Positions 1 through 7,067 of a DNA stretch of 10,447 nucleotides are shown in pieces. Source of the DNA: CALLPQ01 sp964479275 (lineage in GTDB: Bacteria; Pseudomonadota; Alphaproteobacteria; Caulobacterales; Parvularculaceae); the NCBI GenBank assembly GCA_964479275.1, contig CAYZLR010000109.1, forward strand, positions 1-10,447, in the 5' to 3' direction. The position numbers and the translations under genes were made by a program. Below the pieces are notes generated by a model. It had not been told where the DNA came from. It did not search any database and worked only from the letters and a program-made list of their open reading frames with translations. The first letter of the stretch is position 1; every line of letters starts with the position of its first letter.

Positions 1-1
1 C

Positions 2-124
2 TCTAAAAGGCATGATAACACCATTCAAACCAAAGAGTTTTTCAACAGAATTGGCGAGAAAGTGTCTTTTGATTTCAAACTGAGGCACAATCCAAAAATC
101 TTTGGAACTGGTATAACGATTTGA
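2..124 (+). CDS. Possible 3' end of an unidentified or decayed gene
   Basis: A plus-strand frame is open from the left edge to a TGA at 122-124 (40 codons visible), ending 5 bp before the stop of the minus-strand transporter gene, so the two would converge. The residues are charged and soluble in style, including FNRIGEKVSFDFKLRHNP, with no membrane segment. The stretch has a faint look of the region before the catalytic histidine-arginine box of tyrosine recombinases, but the box itself is not intact, so any such gene would be broken or the likeness is chance. The opposite strand is also open here (about 50 codons from 141 down to the edge, no convincing start), so strand choice is uncertain. 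I do not recognise the product. Confidence 0.3.
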   Translation, partial: SKRHDNTIQTKEFFNRIGEKVSFDFKLRHNPKIFGTGITI

Positions 125-129
125 ATATC

Positions 130-1614
130 TTAGTTTTGGTTATGAGCCTGCCTACGTGCCAATATCCAATACACGCTCGCAGCGACGATAAAGCCAACAA
201 ACCAAGCGTATACATAAAGTGTATTAAAAAATGCGGGTACGGAAGAGAGAAGCCCGGCAGTTTGCAAAAACCCTGGAATATTCGGAATAACCCCAATCAG
301 AAAAGCAGTTAACCCGGCGATATTCCAACCATTATGAGCTCTATAAATGCCATTATGCTTAAAAAGTTGATCGACCTGAAGGTTGGCACGCTTAATCAAG
401 AAATAGTCAGCAACCAGGATGCCTGCAATCGGCCCTAGCAGCGCTGAGTAGCCAACAAGCCAGGTAAAGATATATGCGCCTGCATCTTCGACTAATTTCC
501 ATGGAAAGATCAAAACGCCGATTACAGCCGTGATATATCCGCCTTGAACGAAAGATATTTTTGAAGGGGCGAGATTTGAAAACCCGTAAGCGGGGGCAAC
601 AACATTCGCCGCAAGGTTTGTTGTCAAGGTTGCGATGGTTAGTGCGGCAAGGGCGATAATAATCCCTGCGCCGCCCATGCGCCCGGCTAAGTCTACAGGA
701 TTCCAGATGGCTTCGCCATAGATCACCATTGTCGCAGATGTAACCGCGACCGAGACGAATGCAAATAAAGCCATAGGAATTGGCAAGCCTAGGGCTTGTC
801 CTAAAATCTGTGCACGCTGATTTTTTGCAAACCGGGTAAAGTCTGGAATATTCAGCGCCATGGTGGCCCAAAAGCCGACCATGCCAGTCAAAGAAATAAA
901 GAATACGCTCCAAAATTGCCCCTCTTTCTCACCTCCAGCGACAAATTGCGAGGGCGCGGATAGCATGGCGCCAAAACCACCGGCTGTCACATAAGCCCAA
1001 ATGAGTAGAGCCACGAGAATGCCTAAAAGGAACGGGGCAGCATAAACTTCAAGCCATCTGATCGATTCAGTCCCGTTACGGATGAAGTATAAATGGAGCG
1101 ACCAAAAGCCGAGGAAGCAGAAAAATTCAGCCACGTTAATACCGAGAATGGGCAAATCATGACTGACAAAGCTATTGCCTGATAGCGTATTCAAAATCAC
1201 ATAAATGGCTGAGCCTCCCAGCCAGCTATTAATGCCAAACCAGCCGCAAGCAACTAACCCTCTCGCGACAGCGGGTATTTTTGCGCCATGGGGGCCAAAT
1301 GCGGATCGCAACAAGACAGGGAAGGGGACACCATATTTAGCCCCCATATGACCAATAGCAATCATTGGGCCCAAAATGATCGCATTACCGATAAATACGG
1401 TCAGAACAGCTTGCCACCAGTTCATTCCAGCAGCAACGAGGCCGCCTGCGAGGAGATAGGTCGGAACACAAGCAACCATCGCCACCCACAGTGATGAAAA
1501 AGCCAAAACGCCCCAGGTGCGGTCTTGCTTTGCTACTGGCGCTAAATCCTTATTCCACAAACTTGAATCATATTGATTTTCAGATTGTGTGTTAGCCGAC
1601 GCTGTTTCTGACAT
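130..1614 (-). CDS. NCS1-family nucleobase:cation symporter (probable uracil/thymine permease)
   Basis: A 494-residue inner-membrane transporter of the nucleobase-cation-symport-1 family (Mhp1, PucI, FurA relatives), predicted to bring uracil, thymine or a related pyrimidine into the cell with a cation. About 12 hydrophobic segments follow a soluble N-terminus of about 35 residues. Family landmarks are visible: GWFGINSWLGG at 124-134, where W125 corresponds to the substrate-stacking tryptophan of Mhp1; GFWATMALNIPDFTRFAK at 248-264 with W249; and TTNLAANVVAP at 331-341, whose paired asparagines N333 and N337 resemble the substrate-contacting pair in Mhp1. N129 sits four residues after W125, where Mhp1 has a glutamine. 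ATG at 1614 is chosen because GAAGGG lies 10 bp upstream; a TTG six codons earlier is the alternative. It is last of the operon, 65 bp after the ureidopropionase gene, so substrate is inferred from context; hydantoin, allantoin or dihydropyrimidines remain possible. Confidence 0.87.
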   Translation of the reverse strand: MSETASANTQSENQYDSSLWNKDLAPVAKQDRTWGVLAFSSLWVAMVACVPTYLLAGGLVAAGMNWWQAVLTVFIGNAIILGPMIAIGHMGAKYGVPFPVLLRSAFGPHGAKIPAVARGLVACGWFGINSWLGGSAIYVILNTLSGNSFVSHDLPILGINVAEFFCFLGFWSLHLYFIRNGTESIRWLEVYAAPFLLGILVALLIWAYVTAGGFGAMLSAPSQFVAGGEKEGQFWSVFFISLTGMVGFWATMALNIPDFTRFAKNQRAQILGQALGLPIPMALFAFVSVAVTSATMVIYGEAIWNPVDLAGRMGGAGIIIALAALTIATLTTNLAANVVAPAYGFSNLAPSKISFVQGGYITAVIGVLIFPWKLVEDAGAYIFTWLVGYSALLGPIAGILVADYFLIKRANLQVDQLFKHNGIYRAHNGWNIAGLTAFLIGVIPNIPGFLQTAGLLSSVPAFFNTLYVYAWFVGFIVAASVYWILARRQAHNQN

Positions 1615-1638
1615 TGTTTTGTTACCCTTCAAATTTTA

Positions 1639-1681
1639 CGCCCCGCAAAGTTTGAAAATAGCGGCGAAAACAACTTGTTTT
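1639..1681 (-). other. Intercistronic inverted repeats before the permease gene
   Basis: Two short inverted repeats fill most of the 65-bp gap between the ureidopropionase and permease genes. One is AAAACAACTTGTTTT (1667-1681), symmetric about one base and overlapping the upstream stop codon. The other is a possible GC stem on the minus strand, CGCCGC (1666-1661) with GCGGGGCG (1646-1639), six pairs with two bulged G and a 14-nt loop. No U-run follows directly, so it does not look like a classical intrinsic terminator; mRNA stabilisation or partial attenuation ahead of the transporter is conceivable. Confidence 0.25.
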
Positions 1682-2549
1682 ATTCTAATCCAACCAATGA
1701 TCCGTATGTCTCAGGCCGCCTATCGCGAAAGAACTGCCAATTATCGCGTACTTCGCGAACCATTTCCATATTCATATCATGAATGATGAGTTCATCCTGA
1801 TCGCGGCTCGCTTCTTTTTCAATCTGACCGCGCGGGCTGACAAAGTAGCTTTGACCATAAAACTCACCGATGTTCCAAGGGGCTTCAACCCCGACTCGAT
1901 TAATGGCACCAATCCAGCAACCATTCGCGACGGCTGAAGCGGGTTGTTCCAACTTCCACAGATATTCTGATAACCCTGCCACTGTTGCTGACGGATTGAC
2001 AATATATTCTGCACCATTAAGGGCGAGGGCGCGCCATCCTTCAGGGAAATGGCGATCATAACATATATATACGCCTAGCTTGCAGTAAGCTGTTTGAAAT
2101 ACAGGCCAGTTTGAAGCCCCTGGCTTGAAAAAGAACTTTTCCCAAAAGCCTTGAACTTGCGGGATGTGGGTTTTGCGATATTTGCCAAGATATTTTCCAT
2201 CCGCATCAATGACTGCAGCTGTATTATAATAAATGCCCGTTACATCGGTTTTTTCATAAATCGGGACAACAATGACCATATTGTATTTCTTGGCATAGTC
2301 CTGCATTAACTTTGTTGTCGCTCCATCAGGAATATATTCAGCGGCATCATACCATTTGGCATCTTGGCTTGGGCAAAAATAGGGTTGTGTGAAAACTTCC
2401 TGAAAACATAAAACTTGCACGCCTTCCTTCCCTGCTTTTTCAATCAGAGGGATATGAGCTTCAATCATCAATTTGGTGATGTTCTCAGGGGTGTCATCTG
2501 TTGACCCCTTTAAACCCATCTGTATTAAGCCGCCGCGCAATGTTGTCAT
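1680..2549 (-). CDS. Beta-ureidopropionase (N-carbamoyl-beta-alanine amidohydrolase), nitrilase-type
   Basis: A 289-residue cytosolic amidohydrolase of the carbon-nitrogen hydrolase (nitrilase) superfamily. It should hydrolyse N-carbamoyl-beta-alanine, or N-carbamoyl-3-aminoisobutyrate from thymine, to the beta-amino acid, CO2 and ammonia: step three of reductive pyrimidine catabolism. The Glu-Lys-Cys triad is intact: E51 in CFQEVF, K126 in KYRKTHIP, C163 in YICYDRHFPE. FYGQSYFVSPRGQI at 230-243 and the whole layout match the UPB1-like branch. It lacks the N-terminal extension of animal UPB1, so it is a single catalytic domain. The start at 2549 is set by AGGAG 7 bp upstream and by MTTLRGGLIQMG beginning the first strand; the frame is open a further 39 codons upstream, back over the end of mmsA, without homology-like sequence. 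N-carbamoylputrescine or D-carbamoyl amino acid hydrolysis are related activities, but PreT/PreA in the same operon argue for the pyrimidine role. Confidence 0.9.
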   Translation of the reverse strand: MTTLRGGLIQMGLKGSTDDTPENITKLMIEAHIPLIEKAGKEGVQVLCFQEVFTQPYFCPSQDAKWYDAAEYIPDGATTKLMQDYAKKYNMVIVVPIYEKTDVTGIYYNTAAVIDADGKYLGKYRKTHIPQVQGFWEKFFFKPGASNWPVFQTAYCKLGVYICYDRHFPEGWRALALNGAEYIVNPSATVAGLSEYLWKLEQPASAVANGCWIGAINRVGVEAPWNIGEFYGQSYFVSPRGQIEKEASRDQDELIIHDMNMEMVREVRDNWQFFRDRRPETYGSLVGLE

Positions 2550-2556
2550 TTTTTGT

Positions 2557-2561
2557 CTCCT
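2557..2561 (-). promoter_or_regulatory. Ribosome binding site fixing the ureidopropionase start
   Basis: AGGAG on the minus strand lies 7 bp before ATG 2549. It supports this start over the longer reading frame opening at 2666 inside mmsA. Confidence 0.75.
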
Positions 2562-2608
2562 GATGGTTTGAGCTGGCAAAGTCGCCAAATATTCGAGAAA
2601 TAATAGAT

Positions 2609-4102
2609 TTATGAATTCATGGTTGGAAATTGAAAATCTGCCCCTGCGCGTATACTTGCGGGCCATCGCGTCGTTATGGTTTTGCGCCGCGTATAAAAAT
2701 GAATCGCTTCTGGCCCATAAATACCATGGGCACCGAAAGAAGATCTCTTCCAGCCGCCAAAGCTATGATAGCCCACGGGAACGGGAATGGGGACATTAAC
2801 TCCGATCATTCCGACTTTTATTCTCGACGTGAAGTCTTGGGCAATATCACCATCATTAGTAAAAATGGCGGTTCCATTTGCGTAGGGGTTATTGTCGATC
2901 ATTTTAACCGCATCTTCGTAGCTATTTGCACGGGCCACGGATAAAACAGGGCCGAAAATCTCCTCGTCGTAAACTTTCATACCTGGGGATACTTTGTCTA
3001 ATAAAGTGCCGCCTAACCAGTACCCATCTTCTAGACCTTGCATTTGCAATGTGCGGCCATCAACAACGATATCAGCACCTTCATCCTGGCCAGATTGTAT
3101 CAAATCGCGCACTCTATCTCGGTGAGGGGCCGAGATGACTGGGCCCATCTCAGCATCAGTATCCGTGCTTTGACCAACTTTGAGGGCTCGAACGCGCGGA
3201 GCTAAATTTTCGATTAATTGATCCGCTGTTTTTTCGCCAACGGGTACGGCAACAGAAATGGCCATACATCTTTCTCCCGCTGATCCATATCCTGCCCCCA
3301 TAAGGGCATCGGCGGCTCGGTCTATATCGGCGTCGGGCATAATGATCATATGATTTTTCGCGCCGCCCAGTGCCTGGACACGTTTACCAGAGGCGCATCC
3401 GCGCTGGTAAACATATTCAGCAACAGGCGTTGATCCTACAAAACTGATAGCTGAGATGTCTTTGTGATCGAGAATGGCATTCACGCTATCGTGCGCGCCG
3501 TGCACGATATTGAGTACACCATCAGGTAAACCAGCTTGTGCGAATAGTTCATGGATCAAGTTTGCCGCAGATGGATTTTTTTCAGATGGCTTCAGGATAA
3601 ACGTATTCCCGCAGACGATGGCCATAGGGATCATCCATAAAGGAACCATGAACGGGAAGTTGAAGGGGGTGATTCCAGCAACAACACCGAGGGGTTCACG
3701 GTCACTATAGGTATCGACCCCTTTTGCAACACCGCGCGAGAAGTCTCCCTTTAAGAGTTGAGGCGCCGCTGACGCAAATTCCACAACTTCAAGAGCACGA
3801 GTGACTTCTCCCAAAGCATCACCGTGGGTTTTACCGTGTTCAGATGATATTATTTTAGCGATATCATCCTGGCGCTCACGCATAATCGTGCGCATTGAGA
3901 ACATCACTTCTGAGCGTTTAGCAACTGGCGTTGTGCTCCATCCTCCTAAGGCGTTCCTCGCTGACTTTATTGCTTTATCAACCTCTGACTGGTTCGCGAT
4001 GCAAACAGTCCCGGTCTGTATGCCTGTAGCGGGGTTAAAAACTGGTGCAGTGTGTGTGCTCTTTACGCTCTCTCCACTGATGATATGTGCGATTTGATTC
4101 AT
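2609..4102 (-). CDS. mmsA: CoA-acylating (methyl)malonate-semialdehyde dehydrogenase
   Basis: A 497-residue aldehyde dehydrogenase of the MmsA/IolA type. It converts methylmalonate semialdehyde, NAD+ and CoA to propionyl-CoA, and malonate semialdehyde to acetyl-CoA, with CO2 release; here it would be the last step of thymine and uracil catabolism. The catalytic cysteine is C279 in GSAGERCMA. The NAD-binding part shows GITPFNFPFMVPLWM (143-157), FILKPSEKNPS (168-178) and FVGSTPVAEYVY (221-232). The usual ELGGK element, carrying the general-base glutamate of hydrolytic ALDHs, is replaced by ALGGAKNHMI (244-253), the hallmark of the CoA-dependent branch. EEIFGPVL (380-387) and the C-terminal FFGG-type segment HSFGGWKRSSFG (446-457) are present. 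ATG 4102 is chosen since GAGGA lies 8 bp upstream; an in-frame ATG at 4123 would place that site inside the gene. It sits 58 bp after preT. A role in valine or inositol breakdown is possible elsewhere but not suggested by these neighbours. Confidence 0.93.
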   Translation of the reverse strand: MNQIAHIISGESVKSTHTAPVFNPATGIQTGTVCIANQSEVDKAIKSARNALGGWSTTPVAKRSEVMFSMRTIMRERQDDIAKIISSEHGKTHGDALGEVTRALEVVEFASAAPQLLKGDFSRGVAKGVDTYSDREPLGVVAGITPFNFPFMVPLWMIPMAIVCGNTFILKPSEKNPSAANLIHELFAQAGLPDGVLNIVHGAHDSVNAILDHKDISAISFVGSTPVAEYVYQRGCASGKRVQALGGAKNHMIIMPDADIDRAADALMGAGYGSAGERCMAISVAVPVGEKTADQLIENLAPRVRALKVGQSTDTDAEMGPVISAPHRDRVRDLIQSGQDEGADIVVDGRTLQMQGLEDGYWLGGTLLDKVSPGMKVYDEEIFGPVLSVARANSYEDAVKMIDNNPYANGTAIFTNDGDIAQDFTSRIKVGMIGVNVPIPVPVGYHSFGGWKRSSFGAHGIYGPEAIHFYTRRKTITTRWPASIRAGADFQFPTMNS

Positions 4103-4109
4103 GTTGATT

Positions 4110-4114
4110 TCCTC
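4110..4114 (-). promoter_or_regulatory. Ribosome binding site fixing the mmsA start
   Basis: A purine-rich GAGGA on the minus strand, about 8 bp before ATG 4102. It favours 4102 over the in-frame ATG at 4123, from which translation would run through this site. Confidence 0.7.
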
Positions 4115-4160
4115 TATGCGCACACAGATGTGGCAATGATTTTATTTTATTGTTGCGAGT

Positions 4161-5513
4161 TCACTCTGCTGCAATTGGCTTGTTTTTGCGCATATGTTGA
4201 TCGGCGGCAATAGCCGCTTGCTTGCCATCTTCTACAGCTTGTACCGTTAAATCGACACCGGTTCTTGTGCAGTCGCCACCAGCGTAAATTCCAGATATCG
4301 AGGTTTGATAAGTTTGATCAATAACAAATTTTCCATGTTCTGTTTTCAGGTTTTCTAGGCCATTATCGATCATTTCCTGACCAATCGCCAAAAGAACACG
4401 ATCGGCTGGAATATCGGTCGTCTCTCCTGTGTCGACAAGTTTTCCGTTTTGCGTTTGCATGATCGAGAAACGAACGGCTTTAACTGTGCTATCGCCAATA
4501 AAAGACTGTGGGCTGAGCCAATGATGAATGGTGACCCCGTTAATGTAAGCCAATTGCTGTTCCCAATGGGTTGCTCCCATTGCTTCAGGGCCTCGACGGT
4601 AGGCAAGGGTGACAGCGCGTGCGCCTAAGCAACGGGCCTGAACAGCGGCGTCAATTGCTGTATTGCCTCCGCCAATCACAACGACGTCATTGCCTGTGGT
4701 GATATCTGATTTTTCGGATTCTTGTCGTAAATCATTAATGAAATCCAGAGCATTTTCGATGCCCGGTAGTTCGTGTCCGGGAATATTAATGGATCGTGCT
4801 TTTTCAAGACCGATACCGACAAAGATACCGTCATATTTATTTTGTAAGGTTGTCAGTGAGAGGTTTTCCCCCAAATTTTGGTTGTAGATGATTTCTATAC
4901 CACCAATTTTCAGTAAGAATTCGATTTCTTTTTGTGCAAATCCACCGGCCATTTTATATTCTGCCAGCCCATATTCATTGAGACCGCCAGGCTTTGGTTT
5001 TTTTTCAAAAATGATGACGTTGTTACCAAGCATGGCAAAGCGGTGAGCAAAGGCGAGGCCAGCCGGTCCGGCCCCAATAACGGCAAAGGTAACACCTGTC
5101 TGCGGGGCTCTTTCAAAAGGGTGCTCGGATACGGTGTCAATGAGACCTTCGACTGCATATCGTTGTAATTCACCAATTTTTACCGGGCCTCCTTCGGTGT
5201 GATGAACAACGCAAACTTCTTCGCAAAGTTCTTCAGTTGGGCAAGCCCGTGCACATGTTCCGCCTAAAATATTTTGACTCAAAATTGTTTTGGCTGCGCT
5301 GTCTGCATCGCTGGAATGAATTTGTTTGATAAACTTTGGAATATTGATCTGTGTCGGGCAGGCATTCATGCAAGGCGCATCATAACAATATAAACAACGG
5401 GCTGCCTCTACTACAGCGTTGCTTTTGGAAAGAGGAGGGTGCAAATCCTCAAAATTCTCTTCGATTTGTTGGCGAGTGAGTTCACCATTTGCGACTGTGT
5501 TAAAAGTCTTCAT
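4161..5513 (-). CDS. preT: NAD-dependent dihydropyrimidine dehydrogenase, flavoprotein/FeS subunit PreT
   Basis: A 450-residue cytosolic subunit that takes electrons from NADH through FAD and two N-terminal 4Fe-4S clusters to the FMN subunit PreA, which reduces uracil or thymine. It matches the N-terminal half of mammalian dihydropyrimidine dehydrogenase (DPD). Cysteines C40, C43, C48, C52, C91, C97 and C101 match DPD ligands 79, 82, 87, 91, 130, 136 and 140 with a constant offset of 39, and Q117 in GELQRYA falls exactly on the unusual glutamine ligand Q156. The FAD fold starts at VIGAGPAGLAFAHR (145-158), the pyridine-nucleotide fold at VVIGGGNTAIDAA (278-290), and IYAGGDCTRTG (409-419) is the flavin-contacting end. 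The start at 5513 has GAGG 10 bp upstream. It lies 44 bp after preA in one operon. Glutamate synthase small subunits share the fold, but the PreA partner next door settles the call. Confidence 0.95.
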   Translation of the reverse strand: MKTFNTVANGELTRQQIEENFEDLHPPLSKSNAVVEAARCLYCYDAPCMNACPTQINIPKFIKQIHSSDADSAAKTILSQNILGGTCARACPTEELCEEVCVVHHTEGGPVKIGELQRYAVEGLIDTVSEHPFERAPQTGVTFAVIGAGPAGLAFAHRFAMLGNNVIIFEKKPKPGGLNEYGLAEYKMAGGFAQKEIEFLLKIGGIEIIYNQNLGENLSLTTLQNKYDGIFVGIGLEKARSINIPGHELPGIENALDFINDLRQESEKSDITTGNDVVVIGGGNTAIDAAVQARCLGARAVTLAYRRGPEAMGATHWEQQLAYINGVTIHHWLSPQSFIGDSTVKAVRFSIMQTQNGKLVDTGETTDIPADRVLLAIGQEMIDNGLENLKTEHGKFVIDQTYQTSISGIYAGGDCTRTGVDLTVQAVEDGKQAAIAADQHMRKNKPIAAE

Positions 5514-5557
5514 TATGCATTTGCCTCAAAAAAAATTATAGTATTCCTAACGAAAAA

Positions 5558-6865
5558 TTACTCAGCAGCTTGTCTTTTCATTGGATTATTTGGGTGCTCC
5601 GTCCAGGGATAATGGGTATCAGAAATTTTCTGATTTGTGCGTGGGTCTGTGCCGTGTGTCATTTGTTCCATCGTAATGCAGTTTTCTACAGGGCAAACAC
5701 TGACACATAGATTACAACCTACGCACTCTTCGTCGATAACTTCGAAATGGCGCTTCCCATCTTTTGTGGCTGTAATCGCCTGGTGTGATGTATCCTCACA
5801 GGCAATATAACAGCGCCCACATTGAATACAGGCATCTTGGTCGATGACGGCTTTTGCAACATAGTTCAGGTTTAAATGCTGCCAATCTGAAACATTGGGT
5901 GTGGCAAGGCCGGAAAAATCTTCGATCGAGGTGTAATTTTTTTCATCCATCCAGCGGCTTAGGCCTTCGCTCATTTCTTCGACAATGCGAAAACCATAAG
6001 TCATCGCCGCTGTGCAAACTTGAACCGTACCCGCCCCCAGGGCTAGAAACTCTGCAGCGTCGCGCCAGCTTTCAATTCCCCCAATACCGGAAATAGGAAT
6101 GCCTGCAGTTTCAGGATCTCGGGCCACTTCTGCAACCATATTCAATGCAATCGGTTTCACTGCCGGTCCGCAATAACCACCATGGGTGCCTTTCCCATCT
6201 ATCGTGGGAGTCGGGGCCATCTCATCAAGATTGACCCCGATAATGGAGTTTATGGTATTGATCATTGAAACGGCGTCAGCGCCGCCCTTTTTTGCCGCAC
6301 GAGCGGGATATCTGATATCGGTTATATTTGGCGTTAATTTTACAATCACAGGCATGCGCGTATGTTGTTTGCACCAGCGGGTGACTTGTTCGATATATTC
6401 TGGAACCTGACCAACCGCAGCCCCCATGCCTCGTTCTGACATTCCATGAGGACATCCAAAATTGAGTTCAATGCCGTCAGCATCTGTGTCTTCAACAAGT
6501 GGTAAAATTCGTTTCCACGACTCCTCTTCGCAAGGCACCATAAGTGATACAACCATAGCTCTGTCCGGCCAGGCTCGTTTTACGGTTTTAATTTCCTGTA
6601 AATTCGTATGAAGAGGGCGGTCCGTAATTAATTCAATATTGTTAAGCCCCATAAGCTGCCGGTTGGCACTATACATCGCGCCGTATCGGGGGCCGTTCAC
6701 ATTCACAACATGCGGATCTTCCCCAAGAGTCTTCCAAACAACACCGCCCCATCCCGCTTCAAAAGCGCGAACAACGTTATACTCTTTGTCTGTGGGAGGG
6801 GCAGAAGCGAGCCAAAATGGATTGGGTGATTTAATCCCTATGAAATTTGTTCTCAAGTCAGCCAT
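5558..6865 (-). CDS. preA: NAD-dependent dihydropyrimidine dehydrogenase, catalytic FMN/FeS subunit PreA
   Basis: A 435-residue subunit that reduces the 5,6 double bond of uracil or thymine, the first step of the reductive pathway, as a complex with PreT. The FMN TIM barrel of the dihydroorotate-dehydrogenase type spans about residues 5-310: NPFWLASAPPT (15-25), GIELNFGCPHGMSERGMG (131-148), VKLTPNITDI (175-184) and ISGIGGIESWRDAAEF (258-273). C138 in NFGCPHG corresponds to the catalytic acid cysteine (C671) of mammalian DPD, and the following GMSERGMG loop is conserved. Two ferredoxin-like 4Fe-4S motifs follow: C346, C349, C352, C356 and C381, C384, C387, C391. A tail of about 40 residues lies beyond them. 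ATG 6865 has GGAG 8 bp upstream. It is first gene of the minus-strand operon and faces the divergent aminotransferase gene, so both are probably controlled from the 208-bp region between them. Confidence 0.96.
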   Translation of the reverse strand: MADLRTNFIGIKSPNPFWLASAPPTDKEYNVVRAFEAGWGGVVWKTLGEDPHVVNVNGPRYGAMYSANRQLMGLNNIELITDRPLHTNLQEIKTVKRAWPDRAMVVSLMVPCEEESWKRILPLVEDTDADGIELNFGCPHGMSERGMGAAVGQVPEYIEQVTRWCKQHTRMPVIVKLTPNITDIRYPARAAKKGGADAVSMINTINSIIGVNLDEMAPTPTIDGKGTHGGYCGPAVKPIALNMVAEVARDPETAGIPISGIGGIESWRDAAEFLALGAGTVQVCTAAMTYGFRIVEEMSEGLSRWMDEKNYTSIEDFSGLATPNVSDWQHLNLNYVAKAVIDQDACIQCGRCYIACEDTSHQAITATKDGKRHFEVIDEECVGCNLCVSVCPVENCITMEQMTHGTDPRTNQKISDTHYPWTEHPNNPMKRQAAE

Positions 6866-6901
6866 TTCACGCGCTCCAATCTCTTATTGTGTTCGGCTCA
6901 C

Positions 6902-6930
6902 TTCATAATATTGTATGATGCGCCAGACAA
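6902..6930 (-). promoter_or_regulatory. preA: Candidate sigma-70 promoter of the preA operon
   Basis: On the minus strand TTGTCT (6930-6925) and TATGAA (6907-6902) are 17 bp apart, each 4 of 6 matches to the consensus. This would start RNA near 6895, about 30 bp before ATG 6865. An inverted repeat lies over the -10 and another abuts the -35, as for a repressible promoter. Placement is by eye and modest. Confidence 0.3.
6903..6918. repeat. Inverted repeat TCATA-N6-TATGA
   Basis: Perfect 5-bp arms (6903-6907 and 6914-6918) around a 6-bp AT-rich core. It overlaps the candidate -10 of the preA promoter. It may be an operator half-site pair or chance in AT-rich DNA. Confidence 0.4.
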
Positions 6931-6945
6931 GGAATTGGTATTCCT
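6930..6945. repeat. Inverted repeat AGGAAT-N4-ATTCCT, operator-like
   Basis: Perfect 6-bp arms (6930-6935 and 6940-6945) around TGGT, 16 bp in all. It touches the candidate -35 of the preA operon and overlaps the weak -35 proposed for the aminotransferase, so one bound dimer could act on both directions. The size fits a TetR- or GntR-type operator, but the regulator is not in the window. Confidence 0.5.
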
Positions 6946-6975
6946 CACTTTTTGAAGGTACCATGTTTTGCAATG

Positions 6976-7004
6976 TCGATCAATTTTTTTTACCTATTGA
7001 TCAA
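6976..7004. repeat. Paired TYGATCAA boxes 21 bp apart
   Basis: TCGATCAA (6976-6983) and TTGATCAA (6997-7004, itself a perfect 8-bp palindrome) have the same register 21 bp apart, two helical turns. They also contain perfect 7-bp arms GATCAAT (6978-6984) and ATTGATC (6996-7002) around an 11-bp T-rich spacer. The arrangement suits two dimers on one DNA face, or one protein reading a spaced inverted repeat. The box loosely recalls the TTGACCA arms of the RutR site, but this is not a match. Confidence 0.5.
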
Positions 7005-7063
7005 ATTTTTAAGGTTGTGTACCGTAATGTTGAACTGACCATATCGCATTTTGCCCGCAGCTG

Positions 7064-7067
7064 GGAG
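7064..7067 (+). promoter_or_regulatory. Ribosome binding site fixing the aminotransferase start
   Basis: GGAG, within GGGAGA, lies 6 bp before ATG 7074. The frame is open back to 6915, but the added 53 codons look unlike the family and have no comparable site, so 7074 is preferred. Confidence 0.75.

Noticed and set aside
91..106. TCCAAA-N4-TTTGGA hairpin as a terminator for the left-edge genes
   Set aside because: It has only six mostly A-T pairs, with no T-run on either strand, and it lies inside an open frame.
407..913. A 168-codon minus-strand open frame inside the permease gene
   Set aside because: It is a shifted frame of a clear NCS1 transporter and is rich in Arg and Cys with no recognisable domain.
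2550..2666. A 39-codon N-terminal extension of the ureidopropionase overlapping mmsA
   Set aside because: AGGAG 7 bp before 2549 and the start of the family-like sequence there point to the shorter protein; the extension is basic out-of-frame mmsA tail.
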